Assembly: GCF_006658505.1 (NCBI RefSeq)
Contig: NZ_VFUZ01000006.1
Span: 1 to 64,000 of the forward strand
Source: Mesorhizobium sp. B2-4-15
GTDB lineage: Bacteria > Pseudomonadota > Alphaproteobacteria > Rhizobiales > Rhizobiaceae
Direction: 5' to 3'
Length of the DNA stretch: 64,000 bases
Positions within the stretch are counted from its first letter, which is position 1. Each line of letters begins with the position of its first letter. A program made the translations under genes and the position numbers. This document shows positions 10,302-18,880 of the stretch, in pieces. The notes under the pieces were generated by a model. It made no database searches and had not been told where the DNA came from. It was given only the letters and a program-made list of their open reading frames with translations.

Positions 10302-11194
10302 GCAACCAGATCATCCAGGGCATTCTGCTCGGCGGCTATTACGCGCTGATCGCCTGCGGCCTGTCCTTCATGTTTTCGGTGATGCGCATCATCAACCTCG
10401 CCCATGGCAGCCTCGCCGTGTTCGCCGCCTTTGCGCTGTGGCTGCTCGCCTCGCGGTTCCATGTCCCGCCATTCCTGGGCCTGCTCATCGTGCTGCCATT
10501 GATGGCGGCGATCGGCTGGGCGCTGCAGCGCTTCCTGCTCGAGCGCAGCGCGCGCGGCGGCGCGCTGCTGCCGATCCTGACCACGTTCGGCCTCGCCATC
10601 GTCATCGACAACATGCTGTTCGAGCAGTTCGGCGCCGACACGCGTTCGCTGGCGCCCTATATCGGCAGCCTCTCCTACGATTCATGGGAATGGCCGGGCG
10701 GCATCTATGTCGGCAAGCTCGCCGTGATCATGTTCGCCACCGCCGTGATCCTGCTTGGCGGACTGCAATTGTTCCTGACCCGCACAAGGCTTGGCCGCTC
10801 GATCCGCGCCACGTCGGAGGATCCCGACACCGCCGGCCTGGTCGGCGTCGACGCGCGCCGCGCCAATGCCATTGCCGCGGCCATCGCCATGGTCACGGTC
10901 GGCCTTGCCGGCGCCTTCCTCGGCATGCGCGCCACCTTCGATCCCTATGCCGGCGCACCGCAATTGCTGTTTGCTTTCGAAGCCGCGGTGATCGGCGGCG
11001 CCGGTTCGCTGTGGGGGACGCTGATCGGCGGCATCGTGCTGGCGCTTGCCCAGACGCTCGGCGCTCAAGTGCATCCGCAAGGCTTTCTCATCGGTGGTCA
11101 CGCCGTCTTCCTCGTCGTCCTGTTCGTGCGGCTTTCCACCTCGGGCCTGGGCCTGCGCGGCCTGTTGCGCTTGCCCTCCCGGAGCGCGCCATGA
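10298..11194 (+). CDS. HAAT-family ABC transporter permease, LivH-like
   Basis: Inner-membrane subunit, 298 residues, with about eight hydrophobic segments. The first part has the LivH hallmark ALIACGLSFMFSVMRIINLAHGSL. The conserved GGAGSLWGTLIGGIVLALAQT segment lies near the C-terminus. Its start overlaps the stop of the LivF-like ATPase, and its stop overlaps the LivM-like permease start. It belongs to the PcaQ-linked importer. Confidence 0.9.
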   Translation: MSNQIIQGILLGGYYALIACGLSFMFSVMRIINLAHGSLAVFAAFALWLLASRFHVPPFLGLLIVLPLMAAIGWALQRFLLERSARGGALLPILTTFGLAIVIDNMLFEQFGADTRSLAPYIGSLSYDSWEWPGGIYVGKLAVIMFATAVILLGGLQLFLTRTRLGRSIRATSEDPDTAGLVGVDARRANAIAAAIAMVTVGLAGAFLGMRATFDPYAGAPQLLFAFEAAVIGGAGSLWGTLIGGIVLALAQTLGAQVHPQGFLIGGHAVFLVVLFVRLSTSGLGLRGLLRLPSRSAP

Positions 11195-12264
11195 GCGCCT
11201 CCGCCCCCATGCCAGTCATCGAGCGCGGCACCGCGACGTCGCGGATCGCCGCGATCGCGACCGCCCTCATCATCGCGCTGCTCGCGATCGCGCCGCGGGT
11301 CCTGTCGGCCGGCGCGGTCGACCGGATGACCGCGCTGTTCATCTATGTGATCCTGGCGGCGATGTGGAACGCGCTGGCCGGCTTCGGCGGACTGGTCTCG
11401 GTCGGACAGCAGGTGTTCTTCGGGCTCGGCGCCTATTTCGCCATCCGGCTGGCCGATGCCGGCCTCAACCCTTTCGCCGCGCTTTTCGTTTCAGCCATGG
11501 CCGTCGGCGCGGTTTCGTGGCCGCTGTCGCTGTTCATGCTGCGGCTCAGGAACGGTGAGTTCGCCATCGGCATGTGGGTGATCGCGGCGCTGACGCATCT
11601 CCTGATCAATCTCGACCGGCTGGTGCAGGGCGAAACCGGCACCTCGCTGATCTCGCTCAATGTCTACGACGCCGGCCCCAGGCGGGTGACCATCTACTGG
11701 CTGGCTCTGGCATCGATGACGGCGCTGCTCGCGGTCCTGTTCGGCTTGCTGCGCGGCAGCACGGGTGCCGCGATCCGCGCCATCCGGGACAATGAGGATG
11801 CCGCCGCTTCGGTCGGCGTGCGCGTCACCGGCACAAAGCGGCTGCTGTTTGTGCTTGCCGCCTTCGGGATCGGCATTGCAGGTGCGCTGTGGCTGGCAAC
11901 ATCCATTACTTTCCAGCCGAAGACCTACTTCAACGTGCAGTGGACCGCCTACATGATCTTCATGGTGCTGGTCGGCGGCATCGGCACCTTCGAGGGCGCC
12001 ATCTTGGGCGCGCTGGTGTTCTTCCTCATCGAGACATGGTTCGGCGGCACCGGCGTCTGGTACCTCGTCGGCCTTGGCGCCACGGCGGTGCTGTTCTCGC
12101 TGTTCCTGCCGCGCGGCCTGTGGGGGACGATCGAGGAACGCTTTGGCCTGCGCCTGCTGCCGGTCGGCTACCGCGTCAGGCTTACGGGAAATCCTGCAGC
12201 TTTAGCCGGGGATGGCGCTTCATCCCCGCCGCGCCAAACCATACAGCATCAGGAGAGGGCATGA
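11191..12264 (+). CDS. HAAT-family ABC transporter permease, LivM-like
   Basis: Second membrane subunit of the importer, 357 residues. The LivM hallmark GFGGLVSVGQQVFFGLGAYF lies in the first third, and the loop AIRDNEDAAASVGVRVTGTKRL, which contacts the ATPase, in the second half. The chain has a polar extension at each end. It is the last transporter gene and overlaps the SDR gene by 4 nt (ATGA), which ties that enzyme to uptake. Confidence 0.9.
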   Translation: MSASAPMPVIERGTATSRIAAIATALIIALLAIAPRVLSAGAVDRMTALFIYVILAAMWNALAGFGGLVSVGQQVFFGLGAYFAIRLADAGLNPFAALFVSAMAVGAVSWPLSLFMLRLRNGEFAIGMWVIAALTHLLINLDRLVQGETGTSLISLNVYDAGPRRVTIYWLALASMTALLAVLFGLLRGSTGAAIRAIRDNEDAAASVGVRVTGTKRLLFVLAAFGIGIAGALWLATSITFQPKTYFNVQWTAYMIFMVLVGGIGTFEGAILGALVFFLIETWFGGTGVWYLVGLGATAVLFSLFLPRGLWGTIEERFGLRLLPVGYRVRLTGNPAALAGDGASSPPRQTIQHQERA

Positions 12265-13052
12265 CCATGCTTTTCGGCAAGACCATCCTCATCACCGGCG
12301 TCGCCTCCGGCATCGGCGCGCGCACGGCGGAACTCGCCGGCCAGTTCGGCGCGGATGTGATCGGCGTCGATGTGCGCGAGCCGGCCGCATCGGTCGGCAG
12401 CTTCGTCAAGGCCGACATCTCGTCGAAGGCGGGCGTCGACGATCTCATCGCGCGCCTGCCGCAACGCATCGATGCGCTTTGCAATGTCGCAGGCCTCTCC
12501 GGTAACACTGGCGCGGTGTCGACGCTGGCCGTGAACTTCTTCGGGCTGCGTGCACTTTCGGAAGGCCTCGCGCCCAGGCTTCGCGAAGGTGGCGCGATCG
12601 TCAACGTCGCCTCGATCGCCGGCTATGGCTGGCGCGCCAATCTCAATCGCGCCGCTTCGATGGTCGGCATCGAAGGCTTTCCCGACGTCGCCAAGGTGGT
12701 CGCTGATCACGCAGTCAGGAACGAGGAAGGCTATCCCGTCTCAAAGGAACTGCTGCTGCTGTGGACCTTCCGCGCGGCGCATCAGGATCTGTTCAAACGC
12801 CGTGGCATCCGCGTCAATGCCGTGAGCCCAGGGCCGGTCGAGACGCCGATCCTGAAACAGTTCCGCACCGTGCTTGGCGACGCCCGCGTCGACAGCGACA
12901 TTGCCAGGGTCGGTCGCGCCGGAACATCGGGCGATATCGCGCCCGTCGTGCTGTTCCTGTGCTCGGATGGCGCACGCTGGATCAATGGCGCCAACGTGCC
13001 CGTTGATGGCGGCCTCGAGGCATCGATCAATGCCGAAATGTTTGGCTTCTAA
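12261..13052 (+). CDS. Short-chain dehydrogenase, coniferyl-alcohol-dehydrogenase-like
   Basis: Cytoplasmic NAD(P)-dependent SDR, 263 residues. The cofactor motif ITGVASGIG is at 11-19, and the catalytic pair is Tyr158/Lys162 (GYPVSKE). The overall pattern (VIGVDVREP, FVKADIS, LCNVAGLSG, and the C-terminal WINGANVPVDGGL) resembles the coniferyl alcohol dehydrogenase / 3-alpha-hydroxysteroid dehydrogenase group as I recall it. This suggests oxidation of an aromatic alcohol to its aldehyde. The start overlaps the LivM-like stop. The dehydrogenase 42 nt downstream could take the aldehyde on to an acid. The substrate is inferred, not shown. Confidence 0.82.
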   Translation: MTMLFGKTILITGVASGIGARTAELAGQFGADVIGVDVREPAASVGSFVKADISSKAGVDDLIARLPQRIDALCNVAGLSGNTGAVSTLAVNFFGLRALSEGLAPRLREGGAIVNVASIAGYGWRANLNRAASMVGIEGFPDVAKVVADHAVRNEEGYPVSKELLLLWTFRAAHQDLFKRRGIRVNAVSPGPVETPILKQFRTVLGDARVDSDIARVGRAGTSGDIAPVVLFLCSDGARWINGANVPVDGGLEASINAEMFGF

Positions 13053-13094
13053 CACCCAATTTGTAAGGCTCCATCGAGAGCGAGGGAAAGAACA

Positions 13095-14540
13095 ATGGAT
13101 ATCGGACTTCTGATCGACGGCGACGAAAGGGCGGCAACAGGCTCGGCTTCCTACGAGCGCCTGGATCCCTTCACCGGCAGACTGGCGACGCGCGCCGCCG
13201 CGGCTAGTGTCTCTGATGCCGACGCAGCCGTCGAAGCCGCTGCGGCCGCCTTCCCGGCATGGTCGAAGACCGGCCCCGGGGAGCGCCGCGCCTTGCTGTC
13301 AAAAGCGGCGGATGTGATGGCGGCCAAGGTCGGCGAATTTACCAAGCTCATGATGGAAGAGACCGGCGCGACAGGTCCCTGGGCTGGCTTCAACGTCATG
13401 TTGGCCGCCAACATGCTGCGCGAGGCAGCCGCCATGACGACGCAGATCTCCGGCGAGATCATCCCCTCCGACAAGCCCGGCACTTTAGCCATGGCAATCC
13501 GCCAACCCGCGGGTGTGTGCCTCGGAATCGCGCCATGGAACGCGCCGGTCATCCTCGGCACACGCGCCGTGGCGATGCCGATCGCCTGCGGCAATACGGT
13601 GGTGCTGAAGGCCTCCGAACTATGTCCCGGTACGCACCGGCTGATCGGCCAGGTCCTGGTTGAGGCTGGGCTGCCGAAGGGCGTCATCAATGTGGTCACC
13701 AACGATCCTAAGGACGCCGCCGCCATCGTCGAGACACTGGTCGCGCACCCGGCCGTCCGGCGCGTGAACTTCACCGGCTCGACAAAGGTCGGCCGCATCA
13801 TCGCGGAACTCGCCGGACGGCACCTCAAGCCGGCGCTGCTCGAGCTTGGCGGCAAGGCGCCGCTGATCGTGCTCGACGATGCCGACATCGATGCCGCGGT
13901 CAATGCCGCGGCCTTCGGCGCTTTCATGCATCAGGGCCAGATCTGCATGTCGACCGAACGGCTGATCGTCGACGAAAAGATCGCCGACGAGTTCGTGGCC
14001 AAGCTTGCCGCCCGCGCTTCGAAACTGCCGGCCGGCGATCCGCGCGGCAATGTCGTCCTGGGCTCCCTGATCAGCAGCCAGGCGGCCGACAAAATGGAGG
14101 AACTGGTCGCCGACGCGCTCGCCAAGGATGCCTCCCTGGCGGCGGGCGGCAAGCGTAGCGGAACTGTCGTGGAAGCGACGCTCCTTGATCATGTCACCGC
14201 GTCAATGCGCGTCTATGCGGAAGAATCCTTTGGGCCGGTCAAGCCAGTCATCCGCGTCAAAGGCGAGGACGAAGCGGTGCGCGTTGCCAACGATACCGAA
14301 TACGGCCTGTCGTCGGCGGTCTTCAGCCGCGATATAAGGCGCGCCATGGCGGTCGCCGCCCGCCTCCAGGCCGGCATCTGCCATATCAATGGCCCAACCG
14401 TTGGCGACGAAGCGCAGATGCCGTTCGGCGGCGTTAAGGGCTCCGGCTATGGCCGTTTCGGCGGCAAGGCCTCGATCGCCGAATTCACCGACCTGCGTTG
14501 GGTAACGATCGAGGATCCGGGCCAGCATTATCCGTTCTGA
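13095..14540 (+). CDS. Aldehyde dehydrogenase, vanillin/benzaldehyde dehydrogenase-like
   Basis: NAD(P)-dependent aldehyde dehydrogenase, 481 residues. The general base is Glu250 (LELGGK) and the catalytic nucleophile Cys284 (GQICMST). The NAD-binding FTGSTKVG motif and C-terminal GVKGSGYGRFGG are also present. The AFMHQGQICMSTERLIV surroundings recall vanillin and salicylaldehyde dehydrogenases. After the aromatic-alcohol-type SDR it would complete alcohol to aldehyde to acid, feeding 4-hydroxybenzoate or vanillate-type acids toward PobA and the pca genes. It is the last gene of the PcaQ-linked operon, with a GAGG ribosome site before the ATG. Confidence 0.88.
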   Translation: MDIGLLIDGDERAATGSASYERLDPFTGRLATRAAAASVSDADAAVEAAAAAFPAWSKTGPGERRALLSKAADVMAAKVGEFTKLMMEETGATGPWAGFNVMLAANMLREAAAMTTQISGEIIPSDKPGTLAMAIRQPAGVCLGIAPWNAPVILGTRAVAMPIACGNTVVLKASELCPGTHRLIGQVLVEAGLPKGVINVVTNDPKDAAAIVETLVAHPAVRRVNFTGSTKVGRIIAELAGRHLKPALLELGGKAPLIVLDDADIDAAVNAAAFGAFMHQGQICMSTERLIVDEKIADEFVAKLAARASKLPAGDPRGNVVLGSLISSQAADKMEELVADALAKDASLAAGGKRSGTVVEATLLDHVTASMRVYAEESFGPVKPVIRVKGEDEAVRVANDTEYGLSSAVFSRDIRRAMAVAARLQAGICHINGPTVGDEAQMPFGGVKGSGYGRFGGKASIAEFTDLRWVTIEDPGQHYPF

Positions 14541-14567
14541 CCCTGCCTCGCTTTGAGCTACCGAGCG

Positions 14568-15482
14568 TCAAACAGCCATTGAGGGCGTGAAGCGAACGCT
14601 GGCGGATTGCTTCTGGCCGGGCGCCAGCACGATGCGGCCGGTCTCCTCGCCGCCAGGCCGGTTGAAGGCATCGGTGATGTTGCTGACCGGCTCGGCGCAA
14701 AAATACGGCTCGCCGGGCGGCGTATAGAGGACCAGGAAATCGAGCGGCGCCTCTGCCTCGATGTCCAGTTGGCGTCCCTGCTCCGGCCAGGAGATCCGGG
14801 CGCGGCGCGTCCATCCGGTGAAGACCGTATTGAAGTCCACCTCCGACACATCAAAGCCAGTGGATGGATCGGCCCCCGCCGGCGGCGGGACGTGGCGCGT
14901 TGGCAAGACCTCCGCATCCGTCTCCCACATGCCGGACACCGGCGCCTGGATGTGCGTCCACGGCGTCGACGGGAAATAGGGATGGAGGCCGAAGCCGAGC
15001 GGCATCGGTGCATCCGACAGATTGCGCACCGCGACGGTCACGCAAAGCCTGCCATCGGTCAGCGCGATTTCCTGCTCGGCCTCATAGCTCCAAGGCCAGG
15101 AATCGGCGGTGTGGCGATAGCGCAAGACAACCGCACCAGCTTCGTGCCGCGCGACCGTCCATGGCCTGCGCCAGCCATGGCCATGCTCATAATGCGGATC
15201 GTCAGGGGCCGTCGGCAGCTCAACGATGCGTCCAGCGAATTCGAAGCGGCCGCTTCTTATGCGGTTGGAGTAGGGAACGAGCGGAAAGCAGGCCATGGCG
15301 CCCGCATCGCGGCGACCGATCGCCGTCGGATCCGCCGGGCGTAGCCAATCCACCGCAGCGCCATTTCGCCACCAGCGATACGACGCCAGCGCGCCGCCGG
15401 CGGTCGGAGCAATCTCTGCCGTCGCCAGGGCGTCGCTGATCGAGACCAGCTCCGTGTGCCGTCCGGTGGAATTCTTTGCCAT
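14568..15482 (-). CDS. Aldose 1-epimerase (mutarotase) family protein
   Basis: Predicted mutarotase interconverting alpha and beta anomers of an aldose, 304 residues. Family features are YSNRIRSGRFEF near residue 70, the HGHGWRRPW histidines, GFGLHPYF, and the late acidic residue in YFCAEPVSN that acts as the base in this superfamily. I chose the ATG at 15482 because AGGGGAG lies 5 nt upstream; a GTG at 15488 is too close to it. It is divergent from the GntR gene of the sugar-acid operon and probably supplies the anomer oxidised by the dehydrogenase at 18069. Confidence 0.86.
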   Translation of the reverse strand: MAKNSTGRHTELVSISDALATAEIAPTAGGALASYRWWRNGAAVDWLRPADPTAIGRRDAGAMACFPLVPYSNRIRSGRFEFAGRIVELPTAPDDPHYEHGHGWRRPWTVARHEAGAVVLRYRHTADSWPWSYEAEQEIALTDGRLCVTVAVRNLSDAPMPLGFGLHPYFPSTPWTHIQAPVSGMWETDAEVLPTRHVPPPAGADPSTGFDVSEVDFNTVFTGWTRRARISWPEQGRQLDIEAEAPLDFLVLYTPPGEPYFCAEPVSNITDAFNRPGGEETGRIVLAPGQKQSASVRFTPSMAV

Positions 15483-15524
15483 CGCCACTCCCCTCCCTTG
15501 ACTCCCGCTGCGACCTCTTTAAAA

Positions 15525-15535
15525 CATATCATATG
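15525..15535. promoter_or_regulatory. CATAT-c-ATATG palindrome at the mutarotase/GntR divergon
   Basis: An 11-nt palindrome, CATATCATATG, overlaps the start codon of the GntR-family gene in the short divergent promoter region. It is a candidate operator for that regulator. Only its symmetry and position support this. A related form with a three-base centre occurs at 39060-39072 before another GntR-linked operon. Confidence 0.4.
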
Positions 15536-16333
15536 AATAGTATGAAGAATAGAAAATCTTTCAGCACGGCCCGCACGTCAAGGGTCGCGGTAGCGGTTTC
15601 CAGCGGCTCCACCGCCCTGCACGCAACGGTCGTCGAGCAGATTGGGCTGCGCATCGTGCAGGGTGACTTTCTGCCTGGCGAGGCCCTGCCCAATGCCGAC
15701 GATTCCAGCGAGATGCTGGGCGTCAGCCGCACGGTATTGCGTGAGGCGATCAAGGTGCTGGCCGGCAAGGGGCTGGTCGAATCGCGGCCAAAGACCGGCA
15801 CTCGCGTGCGTCCCCGCTCCGACTGGAACTTCCTCGATCCCGACGTTCTGTCGTGGCGCTATTCCGGCGGCGTCAGCACCGAGGACGTTCGCGCCCTGTT
15901 CGAGCTGCGCCGCGCCATCGAGCCGATGTCGGCAGCACTCGCCGCCCAGCGCGCAACCCCGGCGCAGATCGCCGAAATCCGCGCCGCGCTGGCCGAGATG
16001 GAAGCGGTGAGCGACGACGGCGACCGCTTCGCCAAGCCAGACCTGGTGTTCCACCAGACCATTCTGCGCATGACCGGCAATGAACTGATCGGCTCGCTGG
16101 CGGCGCTGGTCGAAACCGCTCTGGTGATGAGCTTTCGGCTCTCCAACGACAATCCGGAAGGGCAGCGCCATTCCTTGCCGCTGCATCGCGAGGTGGCCGA
16201 GAAGATCGCCGCCGGTGACGCGCTCGGCGCGCAAAAGGCACTGCTGGTGCTCATCGACAATGCCGAGGACGACGTGCGCCGCAGCGTCGAGAACCGCAAC
16301 AAACGCCGCAACGACCGGGGCCAGCAATCGTGA
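15533..16333 (+). CDS. GntR/FadR-family transcriptional regulator of sugar-acid catabolism
   Basis: 266-residue regulator with an N-terminal GntR winged helix-turn-helix (about residues 30-95, including MLGVSRTVLREAIKVLAGKGLV) and a C-terminal FCD ligand domain. The FCD metal-binding histidines fit HQTILRMTGN and HREVAEKIAAGD. The WNFLDPDVLSWRYSG linker is typical of regulators of hexuronate and aldonate genes. I start at ATG 15533; an ATG at 15542 is possible. It overlaps the dehydratase by 4 nt (GTGA), so it heads and probably controls the operon through to the transporter. Confidence 0.88.
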   Translation: MNSMKNRKSFSTARTSRVAVAVSSGSTALHATVVEQIGLRIVQGDFLPGEALPNADDSSEMLGVSRTVLREAIKVLAGKGLVESRPKTGTRVRPRSDWNFLDPDVLSWRYSGGVSTEDVRALFELRRAIEPMSAALAAQRATPAQIAEIRAALAEMEAVSDDGDRFAKPDLVFHQTILRMTGNELIGSLAALVETALVMSFRLSNDNPEGQRHSLPLHREVAEKIAAGDALGAQKALLVLIDNAEDDVRRSVENRNKRRNDRGQQS

Positions 16334-18057
16334 CCGAGACCAAACGCAAACTGCGGTCCGAAGCCTGGTTCGGCGGCGAAGGCAAGAACGCCTTCATGCA
16401 CCGCAGCTGGATGAAGAACCAGGGCATACCCGCCGATGCCTTTGACGGCCGCCCGGTGATCGGCATCTGCAACACCTGGTCGGAACTGACCCCCTGTAAT
16501 GCCCACCTGCGGGCGCTCGCCGATCACGTCAAGCGCGGCGTCTATGAAGCCGGCGGCCTGCCGCTGGAGTTTCCGGTGATGTCGCTGGGCGAGAGCAATA
16601 TGCGCCCCACCGCCATGCTGTTCCGCAACCTGGTCAGCATGGATGTCGAGGAATCCATCCGCGGCAATCCGATCGACGGCGTGATCCTGCTCGTCGGCTG
16701 CGACAAGACCACGCCGGCGCTGCTGATGGGGGCCGCCTCGTGCAACCTGCCGACCATCGCGGTCTCCGGCGGGCCGATGCTCAACGGCAAGTTCCGTGGG
16801 CAGGATATCGGCTCGGGCACCCATGTCTGGAAATTCGCCGAGGACGTGAAGGCCGGCCGCATGAAGGTCGCCGACTTCCTCGCCGCCGAGCAGGGCCAGA
16901 GCCGGTCGGCGGGCAGCTGCATGACGATGGGCACGGCGTCAACCATGGCCAGCATGGTGGAGGCGCTCGGCATCGGCATGCCGGACAATGCCGCGATACC
17001 GGCGGTGGATTCGCGCCGTGGGGTGCTTGCCCAGTTGGCCGGGCGCCAGATCGTCGACCTTGTCCACCGCGACATGACGATTTCGCAGATCCTCACCAGG
17101 CAAGCTTTCGAGAATGCCATCCGCGTCAACGGCGCCATCGGCGGATCGACCAATGCGGTTCTGCACCTGATCGCCATCGCCAACCGGGTCGGTGTCGATC
17201 TCGGCCTCGAGGATTGGGATCGCCTTGGACGCGACGTTCCGACCATTGTCGACCTGATGCCGTCGGGTCGGTTCCTGATGGAAGATTTCTACTATGCCGG
17301 GGGGCTGGCTGCGGTCATGGCGTCGCTTGATGAAGTGGGGCTTCTTCATCGCGACGCCATGACCGTCAGCGACAAGACGATCGGCGAATTGATCGATGGC
17401 GCCCCCAACTACAATAGCGAAGTCATCCGCCCGCTGAGTGAGCCGCTGACCAAGGAAGGCGGCATCTCGATCCTGCGCGGCAATCTGGCGCCCAATGGGG
17501 CGGTCATCAAGCCGTCGGCGGCAACGCCCGAACTGATGCAGCATCGCGGCAAGGCGGTCGTCTTCGAAAACATCGAACATTACTACGCCCGCATCGACGA
17601 TCCGGATCTGGATATCGACGCCTCATCGGTGATGGTGCTGAAGAACTGCGGACCGCGTGGTTATCCCGGAATGGCCGAGGTCGGCAACATGCCGCTGCCG
17701 GCCAAGCTGCTCAAGCAGGGCGTCTCCGACATGGTGCGCATCTCGGACGCGCGCATGAGCGGCACCGCCTACGGCACCGTGGTTCTGCACGTAGCGCCCG
17801 AAGCCGCGGCAGGTGGCGTACTGGCGCTAGTGCGCGACGGCGATCTAATCGAGCTCGATGTCGCCGGCCGCCGGCTGGAGCTCTTGGTATCGGAGGAGGA
17901 ACTGGCGATCCGCCGTCGCGACTGGAAGCCGCCGGCGCCGCCCCAAGGTGGCTACCAGAGCCTCTATGTCGAGCGCGTGCTGCAGGCCGACAAGGGCTGC
18001 GACTTCGACTTCCTCGTCGGTCGGCGTGACGCCGGCATCCCCCGGCATTCCCACTAG
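16330..18057 (+). CDS. IlvD/Edd-family sugar-acid dehydratase (arabinonate-dehydratase-like)
   Basis: Dehydrates an aldonate to a 2-keto-3-deoxy sugar acid. It has 575 residues, the length of the rhizobial L-arabinonate dehydratase, with which it shares long identical stretches as I recall (TPCN, LLVGCDKTTP, GSGTHLWKF-type, MGTASTMASM, GNLAPNGAVIKPSAA, SDARMSGTAYGTVVLH). Cys56, Cys124 and Cys197 are the three iron-sulfur ligands, at the family spacing. The GTG start overlaps the regulator stop. The C-terminal half around the KNCGPRGYPGMAEVGN region binds the substrate. The exact sugar (arabinose, xylose, fucose or galactose type) is unresolved. Confidence 0.92.
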   Translation: MTETKRKLRSEAWFGGEGKNAFMHRSWMKNQGIPADAFDGRPVIGICNTWSELTPCNAHLRALADHVKRGVYEAGGLPLEFPVMSLGESNMRPTAMLFRNLVSMDVEESIRGNPIDGVILLVGCDKTTPALLMGAASCNLPTIAVSGGPMLNGKFRGQDIGSGTHVWKFAEDVKAGRMKVADFLAAEQGQSRSAGSCMTMGTASTMASMVEALGIGMPDNAAIPAVDSRRGVLAQLAGRQIVDLVHRDMTISQILTRQAFENAIRVNGAIGGSTNAVLHLIAIANRVGVDLGLEDWDRLGRDVPTIVDLMPSGRFLMEDFYYAGGLAAVMASLDEVGLLHRDAMTVSDKTIGELIDGAPNYNSEVIRPLSEPLTKEGGISILRGNLAPNGAVIKPSAATPELMQHRGKAVVFENIEHYYARIDDPDLDIDASSVMVLKNCGPRGYPGMAEVGNMPLPAKLLKQGVSDMVRISDARMSGTAYGTVVLHVAPEAAAGGVLALVRDGDLIELDVAGRRLELLVSEEELAIRRRDWKPPAPPQGGYQSLYVERVLQADKGCDFDFLVGRRDAGIPRHSH

Positions 18058-18068
18058 AGAGGCACGCT

Positions 18069-18848
18069 ATGACGGATCAGATCGGCGGCTACGCGACCTA
18101 CCCCAGCCTCAGGGACCGCAGCGTGTTCATAACCGGCGGAGGCAGCGGCATCGGCGAAAGCCTGGTGCGCCATTTCTGCGCGCAAGGCAGCCGCGTCGCC
18201 TTCGTTGACCTGGCGGAAGAGCCTTCACGGCGCCTGGTCGAGGCGATCGCGGCCGAGGGGCATGCCGCGCCGCTGTTCATTGCCTGCGACCTGCGCAACG
18301 TCGAGGAGCTGCAGGCAGCCACGGCGCAGGCGGCACAGCACAACGGCCCGATCCAGGCCTTGTGCAACAATGCCGGCAATGACGACCGCCACCAGACCAA
18401 GGACGTGACACCAGCCTATTGGGACGACCGCATGGCGGTCAATCTGCGCCACCAGTTCTTCGCGGCCCAGGCGGTGAGGCCGCAGATGAGCGCGCAGGGT
18501 GGTGGCTCGATCATCAATTTCGGCTCCATCACCTGGATGGTCGGCGATCCCGATTGCCCGGCCTATGTCACCGCGAAAGCCGCGGTCTACGGCATGACGC
18601 GGGCGCTGGCCCGCGAACTCGGCCCCGAGCGCATTCGCGTCAACTGCATGGTGCCCGGCTGGGTGATGACCGAGCGCCAGATGCGCCTGTGGCTGAACCC
18701 GGCCGGTGAGCGCCAAATCGCGGAAAGGCAGTGCCTGCCCGACCGGGTGCAACCCTCGGATATCGCGCGCATGGCGCTGTTCCTCGCCGCCGACGACAGC
18801 CGCATGTGCACCAGCCAGCAGTTCATCGTCGACGCGGGCTGGGTGTGA
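18069..18848 (+). CDS. Short-chain dehydrogenase, aldose/xylose 1-dehydrogenase-like
   Basis: Probable NAD-dependent oxidation of an aldose to its aldonolactone, 259 residues. The cofactor motif ITGGGSGIG is at 21-29, the catalytic pair is Tyr166/Lys170, and NNAGNDDRH and NLRHQFFAAQAV are present. These features, together with the YPSL start and the C-terminal DAGWV, are close to Caulobacter xylose dehydrogenase as I remember it. It lies 11 nt after the dehydratase, so the order of genes fits a Weimberg/Dahms-like oxidative pathway. No lactonase gene adjoins it here. Confidence 0.86.
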   Translation: MTDQIGGYATYPSLRDRSVFITGGGSGIGESLVRHFCAQGSRVAFVDLAEEPSRRLVEAIAAEGHAAPLFIACDLRNVEELQAATAQAAQHNGPIQALCNNAGNDDRHQTKDVTPAYWDDRMAVNLRHQFFAAQAVRPQMSAQGGGSIINFGSITWMVGDPDCPAYVTAKAAVYGMTRALARELGPERIRVNCMVPGWVMTERQMRLWLNPAGERQIAERQCLPDRVQPSDIARMALFLAADDSRMCTSQQFIVDAGWV

Positions 18849-18880
18849 CCCGGACAGCCCCGAAAGAGGAAGGGAATCTC

